Source: CAWEBF01 sp963807235
GTDB taxonomy: Bacteria; Acidobacteriota; Vicinamibacteria; Vicinamibacterales; UBA2999
Length of the DNA stretch: 64,000 bases
Assembly (NCBI GenBank): GCA_963807235.1
Contig: CAWEBF010000015.1
Span: 186,001 to 250,000, forward strand
Direction of reading: 5' to 3'
The notes below the pieces were generated by a model. It ran no database searches. It was given only the letters and a program-made list of their open reading frames with translations, and was not told the DNA's origin. Position numbers and translations under genes: made by a program. Positions 1 through 11,134 of the stretch are shown here, in pieces. The first letter of the stretch is position 1, and each line of letters opens with the position of its first letter.

Positions 1-59
1 CAGGCCGAGGTCAACGCGGCCGCAGATCGAACCAATTAGAACAGCTGGAGTCGAGAGAC

Positions 60-2037
<1,978 letters not shown>

Positions 2038-2064
2038 GCCCAGACTGGTCGCACTGCAATACTC

Positions 2065-2098
2065 AGGGGCGGGCCTTCGGGCCCGCCCCTTTTTCTTT
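2065..2098 (+). terminator. Rho-independent terminator of groESL
   Basis: A perfect 11-bp GC-rich stem (2065-2075 pairing with 2080-2090) is closed by a TTCG loop in the extra-stable C(UUCG)G context and followed by a T-rich run through 2098. It starts 28 nt after the groEL stop. Confidence 0.95.
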
Positions 2099-2172
2099 GC
2101 GGCTGTGAAGGGCGGGGGTGAGGGTGAGTTGACTACCTGAACCTCAGGAGTCCGAAATCCGTCTTGGCCAGC

Positions 2173-3345
2173 ATGACGAGACGGCGCTCGATCGCGTTCG
2201 GCCTCGTTGCCGTGCTCGTGACGAGCTTTACCTGGTGGTTCGTCCTCGGGGAATCGCACTTCAGTCGCGTACAAGTCGCGTCCCTGTCGGCACTCGAACA
2301 AGAACTCGAGTCGTTGCGTGCCCACCTGGGAATCCCCGGCATGTCCGCTGCGATTGCCGATGGTGAGCGCATCCTCTGGGCGCGCGGCTTCGGCGTGGCT
2401 GATCGGGCACGCGCCACCGCTGCCGCGCCGGAGACGATCTATCACCTCGCGTCATTGACCAAGCCGTACGGCTCCACACTGGTCCTTCAACTTGTCGAAG
2501 AAGGGCGCCTCAGTCTCGACGACCCTGTCTCGCGGTTCGGCATCACGATGAAGCGGAGCGCTCCGGTAAAGGTGCGGCACTTGTTGTCGCATACGTCCGG
2601 AGACCCACCGGGCGCGGCATATCGTTACGATGGGAATGCGTTTGGCGAATTGACCCGCGTTGTCGAACGCAGCACCGGACAGCCATTCGCGACGGTGCTC
2701 GCAGAGCGCATCATTCACCCGCTGGGGCTGGTCCGAACCGCGCCCAATCCCGGTGAGCCTCGGGAGTTCTGGTCGCTCGCAGCGGCGCTCAGCCTGAGCC
2801 CCGAAGAGATCGAGCGCGGCCGTGCCGTGTTCGCCGACTCTGGCCTGGACCGCGAGCCGATCGAGACGGCCTTGGCGCAGGGTTACGCACGGGCGTGGGG
2901 ACGTTGGATCTGGCCGACTGGCCTGCTGGGGCCCATGCGGCCCATGCCGCACGGGTTCACCTTGTCGACAACGAGCGGCTTGGTTGCCTCGGCGCCTGAT
3001 GTCGCGCGTTTCTCACTCGCTCTCGACCAGGGCCGCTTGCTGAAGGCGGCCACTCGCGCGCTGGCGTGGCAGCCTCCGAGGGCCGCTGATGGCAGGCCGC
3101 TGCCCTACGCCTTCGGTTGGTTCGTGCAGAAGAGCCAGGGGCGCACGATCGTATGGCACTACGGTCATGGGTTGGAGTCGTCCTCCTTGATCGTGAAGAT
3201 TCCGGAACGCCGCACGACGTTCGTCGTCCTGGCGAATTCCGACGGCCTGAGCCGATGGCGTGGGCTCGGCGACAAAGCCGACGTGACCGCATCGCCCGCC
3301 GCCACGCTCTTCCTGAAGTGGTTCTTCGCTGAACACGCCAGCTGA
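2173..3345 (+). CDS. Serine hydrolase, class C beta-lactamase-like
   Basis: This 390-aa protein has an N-terminal membrane or signal segment (IAFGLVAVLVTSFTWWFVL) followed by a penicillin-binding-protein-like serine hydrolase fold. The SxxK catalytic motif is SLTK with Ser94 and Lys97; a YRYDGNAF segment lies at the Tyr-motif position, and a WHYGHG segment sits where the HTG/KTG motif is expected. Family members include esterases, D-aminopeptidases and AmpC-like enzymes, and the substrate cannot be told. The start is the ATG at 2173; a TTG lies three codons earlier. The gene stands alone between the groESL terminator and a convergent acyl-CoA ligase. Confidence 0.85.
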   Translation: MTRRRSIAFGLVAVLVTSFTWWFVLGESHFSRVQVASLSALEQELESLRAHLGIPGMSAAIADGERILWARGFGVADRARATAAAPETIYHLASLTKPYGSTLVLQLVEEGRLSLDDPVSRFGITMKRSAPVKVRHLLSHTSGDPPGAAYRYDGNAFGELTRVVERSTGQPFATVLAERIIHPLGLVRTAPNPGEPREFWSLAAALSLSPEEIERGRAVFADSGLDREPIETALAQGYARAWGRWIWPTGLLGPMRPMPHGFTLSTTSGLVASAPDVARFSLALDQGRLLKAATRALAWQPPRAADGRPLPYAFGWFVQKSQGRTIVWHYGHGLESSSLIVKIPERRTTFVVLANSDGLSRWRGLGDKADVTASPAATLFLKWFFAEHAS

Positions 3346-3388
3346 TGCCAGTCTACAATCGGCATCGAGCCCACGCTGCTCTAGCGCA

Positions 3389-5134
3389 TCATCCTGCCGC
3401 CAGCAGCTCGGGCTGCTCCTCGACGGCCGCCACGGACCTCGGCGTCGCGACTGGCGCCACGGGCATGCGCGCGGGTTGCAGCATCCGGCGCATGATCTTG
3501 CCGCTCGTCGTCTTGGGAAGGTCGTCCACGATCTCGACCACGCGCGGATACTTGTAGGCGGCCAGCTGGGTTCGCGCGAACCCTTTGATCTCCTCAGGCG
3601 TCACCTCGTACCCGGGCTTCAGACTGATGACCGCCTTGATCGTCTCGCCGCGATACTCGTCGGGGATCCCGACCACCGCGGCCTCGCGAACAGCCGGGTG
3701 CAGATACAGGACCTCCTCCACTTCGCGCGGCCACACCTTGAAGCCGGACGCGACGATCATGTCCTTCTTCCGATCGACCAGGTAGAACCAGCCCTGCTCG
3801 TCCATGAACCCCACGTCGCCGGTGCGCAACGCACCCTCAGGCAGTGCGGCCGCGGTCTCCCTCGGCTTGCGCCAGTACCCAGGGACGATCTGCGGACCGG
3901 TGATCACCAGCTCGCCGATCTCGCGCGGCTCGGCGTCGTGCCCCGACTCCGTGACGATCCGCACGTCCGTGTTGAAGACCGGGACCCCCATCGACATCAC
4001 GCCCGAGCGCGGGTCGATCGGCGCCACGACACCGGGCGGCGTCATGTGCGTCGGCGACGTCGCTTCGGTCAGCCCGTACATCGGCTGGATGCGCGTGCCC
4101 GTGCCCGCGTGCCATTCGGCCAGCACGCTGGGCGGGGTTGGCGCACCGCCGGTATAGACCTTGACCAGCGACGACAGGTCATGCCGGCTCATGGCGCCGC
4201 TGTTCAGCAGCGCAATGAAGGCCGTGACAGCCGACACGGTGAATGTTGCCCGATGCAGCTCAGTGAGCCGGCAGGCCTCCTCGGCGTCGAACCGGTAGAA
4301 GAGGACCAGGGGGCAGCCAGTCAATATCGCCAGGGCCACGTGTCCGATCAGGCCTGTGACGTGAAACAGCGGAGCCAGGCCCAGAATCGTGTCAGCGTCC
4401 GTAAATCCGATCCACTTTTCGTAGACCGATGTCGCAAACACGACGTTTCTGTGGGTGTTGGTCGCGGCCTTGGGCTCGCCCGTCGTGCCCGAGGTGTACA
4501 CCAGGAACGCCACATCGTCGCCGGTGATCGGGACCGGTGCGGGACGCTGCCCGTCATGCTGCGTCAGCAGCTCACGCAGGTCCATCACACCGGCGTGCCG
4601 GGTCGGGCGCAGCGCCGCCAGGACGCCCGGCACCGGCGTCCCAGGCGTCAGGAAATCGAGCGCCGACGTGGTGATCGTGTGGCGGACGTTGATCGTGGAC
4701 AGCGCGGCGCGAACGATGTCGGAGTACAAGTCGTCCTGACAGATCAGCACGCGGCTGCCAGAGTCGCCCAGGATCTTCACCAGCTCGCGCTCGCGGAGCA
4801 TCGGATTGCACGGGACCACGGCCCCACCGCATTTCCAGACCGCCAGCACCGTCACGAGCACCTGCGGGATGTTCTGGAGATACATCGCCACGCGATCGCC
4901 GGCGAGCACGCCGCAGCCCTGCAGCGCCACCGCAAGCGCATCCGACATCAGGTCCACCTGCTCCGTTGAGAAGGAGCGATCGAAGTAGTGCACGAGCGGC
5001 GCGTCGCCGCGTCGCGCCACGGTCGCGCGGAACATATCGAGCCCCGTCTGGCTCTCGGGCTCGATCGTGTGCGGGACGGCGTGGTACAGGTTGCGCCAGG
5101 GGCGCGTGATAGGGCTCGGTTGACCGACGTTCAT
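3389..5134 (-). CDS. Long-chain acyl-CoA synthetase (AMP-binding, FadD-like)
   Basis: It activates carboxylic acids to acyl-CoA through an acyl-adenylate. The P-loop-like adenylation motif YTSGTTGEPKAA, the GLTEAT motif, RTGDVG and the C-terminal catalytic-lysine signature TTSGKIMRR are all present in a 581-aa ORF. I choose the ATG at 5134 (MNVGQPSP) because GAAAGGGA lies about 6 nt upstream; an ATG at 5182 would add 16 residues and has no ribosome site. It is divergent from the methyltransferase/FAD/type III PKS operon and could supply the fatty-acyl-CoA starter, which is inference from proximity. Confidence 0.9.
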   Translation of the reverse strand: MNVGQPSPITRPWRNLYHAVPHTIEPESQTGLDMFRATVARRGDAPLVHYFDRSFSTEQVDLMSDALAVALQGCGVLAGDRVAMYLQNIPQVLVTVLAVWKCGGAVVPCNPMLRERELVKILGDSGSRVLICQDDLYSDIVRAALSTINVRHTITTSALDFLTPGTPVPGVLAALRPTRHAGVMDLRELLTQHDGQRPAPVPITGDDVAFLVYTSGTTGEPKAATNTHRNVVFATSVYEKWIGFTDADTILGLAPLFHVTGLIGHVALAILTGCPLVLFYRFDAEEACRLTELHRATFTVSAVTAFIALLNSGAMSRHDLSSLVKVYTGGAPTPPSVLAEWHAGTGTRIQPMYGLTEATSPTHMTPPGVVAPIDPRSGVMSMGVPVFNTDVRIVTESGHDAEPREIGELVITGPQIVPGYWRKPRETAAALPEGALRTGDVGFMDEQGWFYLVDRKKDMIVASGFKVWPREVEEVLYLHPAVREAAVVGIPDEYRGETIKAVISLKPGYEVTPEEIKGFARTQLAAYKYPRVVEIVDDLPKTTSGKIMRRMLQPARMPVAPVATPRSVAAVEEQPELLAAG

Positions 5135-5328
5135 GACGTGTCCCTTTCGTGCCAGCAGATCCTTGGCTCGTTGCAGCGTCATGGCTGAACGTCGTCGCGG
5201 ACGCCTCGGGCTATCGCAAAAGCCGGGCCGTCGTCGCCTCACTTGCGCACGCAGCGATGATTCGCCATTTTTCTAGGTAATTCGCGCGATCAGACGGTGG
5301 TAGTGCTTTCTGACGGATGTACCTGATC

Positions 5329-5357
5329 TTGACATTCCTGTCGCCCGTTCATATGCA
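5329..5357 (+). promoter_or_regulatory. Sigma70-type promoter for the type III PKS operon
   Basis: A perfect -35 TTGACA (5329-5334) is followed by a 17-nt spacer and a TATGCA -10 (5352-5357), pointing at the methyltransferase gene whose start is about 80 nt downstream. Apart from this, the 306-nt divergent gap 5135-5440 shows no feature I recognise. Confidence 0.7.
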
Positions 5358-5440
5358 ATCAACACATTCGTCTGAACTGCAATCTGCTGGCAGTAATCGC
5401 GCAGCTTGGTTGTCCCTTCGCTTTGAGGTAAGACGAGCCT

Positions 5441-6154
5441 GTGCCCCCTTCGATCGCCGCTCGCCAGCTCCAGCCGGAGTGGATGGACGAGCCGGGTATC
5501 GACCCGCGACTTCATCGCGAGGCCCTACGAGGGTTGGAACGAATCAACGTCATCTCTCGCACGGTGCCGGCACTCTGGGGTCCGGTGGCAGACTTGCTGC
5601 GACGACATCCCGGCACAAGTCTGTCCGTGCTCGATGTGGCGTGCGGGGCGGGCGACGTCGTCACGGGCATGGCGCGGCGGGCGCGCTCGACAGGCGTCCA
5701 GCTGGAAATCGAAGGCTGCGACGTCAGTCGCACTGCCGTCGCGTACGCGACACGGCAGTCCCAGCGACGAGGCGTGAACGCGCGCTTCTTCGAACACGAC
5801 GTGCTCAGCACCCCTTTTGCTCGGACCTACGATGTCGTGGTCTGTTCGCTGTTCGTGCATCACCTGGATGAGGAACAGGCAGTGCGGCTGCTGCGCGCGC
5901 TGAACGCCGCGGCTCGATCGCTCGTGATCGTCTCTGATCTCGATCGCAGCCGCGTGGGTCTGCTCCTGGCCTGGCTGGGCACACGGCTCCTGACGCGATC
6001 GCCGGTCGTGCACGTGGACAGCCTGCGCTCGGTGCACGCGGCCTTCACGCGCCAGGAAGCCGAGGAGCTGGCCACTCGCGCGGGGCTGCGGTCGTTCCAG
6101 CTGACCACACATTGGCCCTGCCGCTGGCGGCTCGTGGCCGAGCATTCCTCGTGA
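5441..6154 (+). CDS. Class I SAM-dependent methyltransferase
   Basis: The 237-aa protein has a Rossmann-type methyltransferase core: motif I VLDVACGAGD near residue 65, an acidic residue ending beta-2 (EGCDVS), and the VVVCSLFVHHL segment typical of UbiE-like enzymes. It is first in an operon with an FAD oxidoreductase and a type III polyketide synthase, so it probably methylates the polyketide product (inference). The annotated start is GTG; an ATG at 5483 with GGAG in front is an alternative but would remove the conserved RQLQPEW segment. Its stop overlaps the next GTG start. Confidence 0.87.
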   Translation: MPPSIAARQLQPEWMDEPGIDPRLHREALRGLERINVISRTVPALWGPVADLLRRHPGTSLSVLDVACGAGDVVTGMARRARSTGVQLEIEGCDVSRTAVAYATRQSQRRGVNARFFEHDVLSTPFARTYDVVVCSLFVHHLDEEQAVRLLRALNAAARSLVIVSDLDRSRVGLLLAWLGTRLLTRSPVVHVDSLRSVHAAFTRQEAEELATRAGLRSFQLTTHWPCRWRLVAEHSS

Positions 6155-7293
6155 CCCTCAACGGCATCTGGGACGTCGTCGTGATCGGGGCCGGACCCGC
6201 GGGCGCGCTCGCCGCACATGACCTCGCGCAGACCGGCGCTACCGTGCTGCTCGTCGATCGCGCCACCTTCCCCAGGCCGAAGGTCTGTGGGGGCTGCTTG
6301 AACAACCGCGCGCTGGACGCCATCGAACGAAGCGGTCTGGCCTCGCGCCTCGTTGACGCGGGAGGAGGCTCCTACGACACCTTGCGGCTTCGCGCCGGGC
6401 GCGCGGAGGCCACAGTTCCCCTTCCGGCCGGTGTCAGCATCTCGAGGGACCGGTTCGACGCCATGCTGGTCGAAGCCGCTGAAGCCCGCGGCGCCCGGCT
6501 GCTGCTGGGCGCGCGAGCCGCGACGATGGAACGTCGTGCCGCTGGCCTCTTCACCATCGCTCTGGAGGAATCGCGCGGGTCGCACATCGTTGTTCGTTGC
6601 CGGGTAGTGGTTGCGGCGACCGGTCTTGGCAGCCGATTCGCCCTCCGCCATCTCGAGGGAGAAACCGTGGCCGCGGGGTCACGGATCGGCGCGAGCGCCG
6701 TGCTGGACCCGGCCGTCCACACTCCGTGGCATGACACCGCCGTGAACATGACAGTGGGGACGCACGGGTATGTCGGCGCCGTCCGGATCGAAGGCGGCCG
6801 GTGGAACCTCGCGGCTGCCCTCGACGCCGGCGCAGTGGCACGTGCGAGAGCAATCGGCCCAGTGGTCCGCGAGATCTTGGGGAGCGCCGGCTGGGCCGCG
6901 CCGGCGACGTTCGATCGGATCGCCTGGCGCGGCACGCCGCACCTCTCGCGGCGGCCCAGGGTTGTAGCCGCCCCAGGCCTGTTCGTCGTGGGGGACGCCG
7001 CCGGCTACGTCGAGCCCTTCACCGGCGAAGGCATGGCGTGCGCGCTTCAGGGCGGACGGGCGGTGGTGCCATTCGCGCTGCGAGCGATTGAAGGGCAGCC
7101 CGATCTGCCCGCAGCATGGACGCGTACACTGCAGCAGGACATCCAGCGACGGCTGGCTCTGGCGTCGACAGCCGCGTGGATCCTGCGCCATCCATCGCTC
7201 GCGACCCAGATGACATCACTGCTCTCTTCGTGGCCGGGGCTCGCCGCTCGCCCCATCGCCTGGGTGAACCAGCCACGGGGCTTCGTCTCTTGA
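6151..7293 (+). CDS. FAD-dependent oxidoreductase, geranylgeranyl reductase family
   Basis: A 380-aa flavoprotein. The N-terminal dinucleotide-binding motif is VVVIGAGPAGALAA, followed by PKVCGGCL, which resembles the Cys/Gly motif of geranylgeranyl reductases, and by the second FAD motif GDAAGYVEPFTGEGM around residue 285. I take the GTG at 6151, which overlaps the upstream TGA as GTGA; a TTG at 6112 would overlap 43 nt. Between a methyltransferase and a type III PKS it most likely hydroxylates or reduces the polyketide lipid. A general reductase of prenyl chains is the alternative. Confidence 0.87.
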   Translation: MTLNGIWDVVVIGAGPAGALAAHDLAQTGATVLLVDRATFPRPKVCGGCLNNRALDAIERSGLASRLVDAGGGSYDTLRLRAGRAEATVPLPAGVSISRDRFDAMLVEAAEARGARLLLGARAATMERRAAGLFTIALEESRGSHIVVRCRVVVAATGLGSRFALRHLEGETVAAGSRIGASAVLDPAVHTPWHDTAVNMTVGTHGYVGAVRIEGGRWNLAAALDAGAVARARAIGPVVREILGSAGWAAPATFDRIAWRGTPHLSRRPRVVAAPGLFVVGDAAGYVEPFTGEGMACALQGGRAVVPFALRAIEGQPDLPAAWTRTLQQDIQRRLALASTAAWILRHPSLATQMTSLLSSWPGLAARPIAWVNQPRGFVS

Positions 7294-7432
7294 TTTCCCG
7301 CCCCGCGGCTGGTTCCAGTCTCTCTTGGCGCGCTCCGCGCGCCGGGACCGCCATGCGGAGCCACAACGAGTACAAAATTCGCGTTCGGGGCCGCATAGCG
7401 GTCCAACCGGCCGCGGCGCGAGGAGCGTTCGT

Positions 7433-8533
7433 ATGACCGATGTGTCCATTCTGGGGATCGGCACCGCCGTCCCGCCCTACACGCTGGAGCAGTCCGAGGC
7501 GGCGCGGTTCGCGTCGCTGCTGTCCTCCCACGACCAGGATCAGACGCGGCTCGTTGGCGTGCTCTATCGCCGATCGGGTGTCCGCCAACGGCATCTGGCC
7601 TTCCTGGATGCACAGCCACGCGGCGGGGAGGCGGTACCCGATCTGCAGTCGCTGTGGACGCTGCCGGATGGCGCCTGCCGCCTGGGTCCCACGACCGCCG
7701 AGCGCATGGCCTACTACGCGGCACGATCCGCCCCGCTGGCCGAGCAGGCCGCGCGGTGTGCGCTGGCGTCGGCGGGCGTGTCCACCGATGCGATCACGCA
7801 CCTCGTCACGGTGTCGTGCACGGGCTTCGTGGCGCCGGGCGTGGACGTCGCGCTGATCACGCGGCTGGGACTGGACCGGCAGATCCAACGCGTGCACGTC
7901 GGCTTCATGGGCTGCCAGGGGGCACTCAATGCCCTGCGCGTCGCTCGATCGCTCGTGCGATCCACGCCGTCGGCTCGAGTGCTGGTGTGCGCGGTGGAGT
8001 TGTGCGCCCTGCATTTTCAGTACTCGGCCGAACCCGAGGCCATTGTGGCCAACAGCCTGTTTTCCGACGGCGCGGCGGCGGCGGTGGTCGGGGCCGCCAG
8101 CGATGCTGCGCCGTGGCGGCTCACGGCCAGCGGCGCCGGCCTCGTCCCCGACTCGCTCGACGCCATGACCTGGACGGTCGGCAACAACGGCTTCACGATG
8201 ACGCTGTCGCCACGTGTCCCCACCCTGATCGAGGAACAGCTCCGCCCGTGGATGGAGCCGTGGCTCGCGGAGCACGATCTCGAGATCTCCGATGTCGGGT
8301 CCTGGGCCATTCACCCCGGGGGCATCCGGATCGTCTCGTCCGCCGAGAAGTCACTCGGCCTTGATGCCTCGGCAGGCGCCGTGGCTCGCGACGTCCTGGC
8401 CGAGCACGGGAACATGTCCTCCCCCACCGTGCTCTTCGTGCTGAAACGCTTGATGGAGGCGGGCGCCCGCCGGCCGTGCGTGGCGCTGGCATTCGGACCT
8501 GGCCTCAGCATCGAGACCGCCCTCTTTACCTGA
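7433..8533 (+). CDS. Type III polyketide synthase (chalcone/stilbene synthase-like)
   Basis: It condenses an acyl-CoA starter with malonyl-CoA units and cyclises the chain on a single Cys-His-Asn site. The triad is complete: Cys161 in GFMGCQGA, His294 in AIHPGG and Asn327 in GNMSSP. AGGAG lies 7 nt before the ATG at 7433, and the 366-aa length fits bacterial alkylresorcinol/alkylpyrone synthases. It is the last gene of a methyltransferase-FAD-PKS set, comparable to Streptomyces phenolic-lipid loci that combine the same three activities. Product class is inferred from context, not visible in the active site. Confidence 0.93.
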   Translation: MTDVSILGIGTAVPPYTLEQSEAARFASLLSSHDQDQTRLVGVLYRRSGVRQRHLAFLDAQPRGGEAVPDLQSLWTLPDGACRLGPTTAERMAYYAARSAPLAEQAARCALASAGVSTDAITHLVTVSCTGFVAPGVDVALITRLGLDRQIQRVHVGFMGCQGALNALRVARSLVRSTPSARVLVCAVELCALHFQYSAEPEAIVANSLFSDGAAAAVVGAASDAAPWRLTASGAGLVPDSLDAMTWTVGNNGFTMTLSPRVPTLIEEQLRPWMEPWLAEHDLEISDVGSWAIHPGGIRIVSSAEKSLGLDASAGAVARDVLAEHGNMSSPTVLFVLKRLMEAGARRPCVALAFGPGLSIETALFT

Positions 8534-8575
8534 CCTTCAACCCCGTTCGGTCGATTTAGCCGGAGCCGGCGTAGC

Positions 8576-8581
8576 TAATAT
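8576..8581 (+). promoter_or_regulatory. Probable -10 box for the PSD1/DUF1552 operon
   Basis: TAATAT in an A/T-rich patch of an otherwise GC-rich 89-nt gap, about 41 nt before the GTG at 8623. A small CAGGG-GCGGT-CCCTG hairpin (8592-8606) and a GGGGGG ribosome site lie in the leader. No clear -35 element is seen. Confidence 0.4.
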
Positions 8582-8622
8582 TTCGACTGTCCAGGGGCGG
8601 TCCCTGCCCACCGGGGGGAAGT

Positions 8623-11134
8623 GTGAGAACACGGTTACTACTCGGTTACGGCGCGGCAGCCCTATGGGCCGGCATGGTCTGGACGCAGGCCTCGATGGGC
8701 GCCCAGGGAGGCGCGACCACCGCGGCTCCGGCTCGACCGGCTGCTCCGGCTGCGGCTGCTCCGGCTCGACCGGCTGGCGTTGCCCGGCCGGCTGCCGCCG
8801 CACCGGCTGCGGCGTCCGAGGTGGCGTCGCGTCGGGCGCTCATCGACCAGTACTGCGTCACCTGCCACAACGCGCGCCTCAAGACGGCCAACCTGCTGCT
8901 GGACCAGCTCGACCTGTCCAACCTCGGCAACCACGCGGAGGTGGCCGAGAAGGTCGTCCGCCGGGTGCGCGCGGGCCTGATGCCCCCCACCGGCATGCGA
9001 CGGCCCGACCAGGCCACGCTCGACGCCTTTGCGCAATGGGTGGAGGACACCGTCGATCGCAGCGCGCCTGTCCATCTGCCCGCCCCGGGACTGCACCGGT
9101 TGAACCGCACCGAGTACGCCAATGCGATTCGTGACCTGCTGGCGCTCGAAGTGGATGCCACGAAGTTCCTGCCGCCGGACGACTCGACGCGCGGCTTCGA
9201 CAACATCGCCGGCGCGCTGACCATGTCGCCCGCACTGCTCGAAGCCTATCTGTCGGCATCGGGCAAGATCAGCCGGCTCGCGATGGGCACGTCCACCGCC
9301 CCGACGCAGGCCGTCTTCGACGTGCCCGCCGACACGGCCCAGAACCACCATGTCGAGGGCCTGCCGTTCGGCACCCGCGGCGGCATGCTGATCACGCACG
9401 AGTTCCCAGCCGACGGGGTGTACAGCTTCACCGTGAAGGGCGTGACCGGTTACTTCCAGGCGGTGCTGGGAGGCGTGCGGGGCGAGCAACTGGAAGTCAC
9501 GGTCGACGGCGAGCGGGTGAAGCTGTTCGACTGGGACAAGGAGATTTCGAATACCACGGGGCTCGGCAAGGCCACGCCGCGTGTGCCGATCAAGGCCGGT
9601 CTGCACCGCGTGGGCGTCACCTTCCTGGCCACCAACGACATCCCGGCAACGGAGCTGAACAAGCCGTTCCAGCGCACCATGAACACGCCGGGATCAATCC
9701 CGGGGTTCCAGTTCTACCCCCACGTCGGGCAGGTGACGATCGAGGGGCCTTTCGACGCGTCGCCCGCCGTGGACACGGCCAGCCGCCGGAAGATCTTCGT
9801 GTGCCGCCCCACCGCCGCGTCTCGTCGAAGCTCGCCTGCTGCCACCGCGAGTGAAGACGGATGCGCGCGCACCATCGTGTCCACGCTGGCCAGGCACGCG
9901 TTCCGCCGCCCGGTCAACGCGGCCGATCAGAAGCTGCTGATGGAGTTCTATCAGGACGCGCGGAGCGAGGGCGGGTCATTCGATGAGGGCATCGAGGCCG
10001 CGCTGCAACGCATCCTCGCCGACCCCGAGTTCATTTATCGAGGGGAGCGCGAACCAGCCGCGCTCTCCGTGGGCCGGAGCTACCGCGTCAGCGACCTCGC
10101 GCTTGCCTCGCGTCTGTCGTTCTTCCTGTGGAGCAGCATTCCGGACGACGAGTTGATCGACGCTGGCTGCACAGGGACGTCTGCGGGACCCGGCCGTGCT
10201 CGACCGGCAGGTTCGCCGGATGCTGCGGGACCCGCGGGCCGACGCGCTCGTGGCCAATTTCACCGGGCAGTGGCTGGGCGTGCGCTCGCTCAAGACCGCC
10301 GAGCCCGTGGTCAACATCTTTCCCGATTACGACGACAACCTGCGGCTGGCCTTCCAGCGCGAGATCGAGTTGTTCTTCGGCGGCGTGATGCGCGAGGACC
10401 GGAGCGTCCTGGATCTGCTCAGCGCCAACGACACCTTCGTCAATGAGCGGCTGGCCAAGCACTACGGCATCCCCAACATCTACGGCCCGCGGTTCCGCCG
10501 GGTCACGCTGCCCGCGTCGCTGGACGCGCGTCGCGGCCTGCTGGGCAAAGGCGCCTTGATGACGGTGACGTCCGCCGCGGCGCGCACCTCGCCGGTCACG
10601 CGGGGCAAGTGGTACCTCCAGACGTTCCTGGGCGTCACGCCACCCGACCCGCCGCCGGACGTCCCGGCGCTGGAAGAGAAGATGCCCGACACCACGGGCA
10701 ACCAGAAGACGCCCACCGTGCGGCAGACGCTCGAGGCGCATCGGAAGAATCCGACGTGCGCGTCGTGCCACCAGATCTTCGAGCCGATGGGGCTGGCGCT
10801 GGAGAACTTCGACGCCGTGGGCGCCTGGCGGACGCTCGACGAAGGTCAGCCCATCGACGCCACTGCGACGCTGCCAGACGGAACGAAGGTGGACGGCGTG
10901 TCGAGCCTTCGGGCCTCGCTCGTGGCCCACGGCGATCAGTTCGTGCGGGTCGTCACCGAGAAGCTCCTGACGTATGCGCTCGGTCGGGGCGTCGAGTACC
11001 AGGACATGCCCACGGTTCGCGCGGTGGTGCGCGGCGCGGCCCGCAGCAACTACAGCTTCTCGTCGCTGGTCCTCGGCGTCATCAACAGCCAGCCGTTCCA
11101 GAACAACACGAAAGCCACGGTGGAGACGCACTGA
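8623..11134 (+). CDS. Exported heme-binding PSD1/DUF1587-DUF1592-DUF1588-DUF1585 protein (frameshifted)
   Basis: An 836-aa protein once one extra base near 10160 is removed. An N-terminal signal segment is followed by an Ala/Pro-rich linker, a cytochrome-like CVTCH heme motif (near residue 85), a DUF1587 region (HRLNRTEYANAIRDLL), DUF1592 (SRLSFFLWSSIPDDEL), DUF1588 (NERLAKHYGI to TSPVTRGKW), a second CASCH motif, and DUF1585 at the end (TYALGRGVEYQDMPTV). Such proteins are common in Planctomycetes and Acidobacteriota, paired as here with DUF1552; their function is unsettled. The stop overlaps the DUF1552 start as TGATG. The break lies between DELID and AAQGRLRD. Confidence 0.85.
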
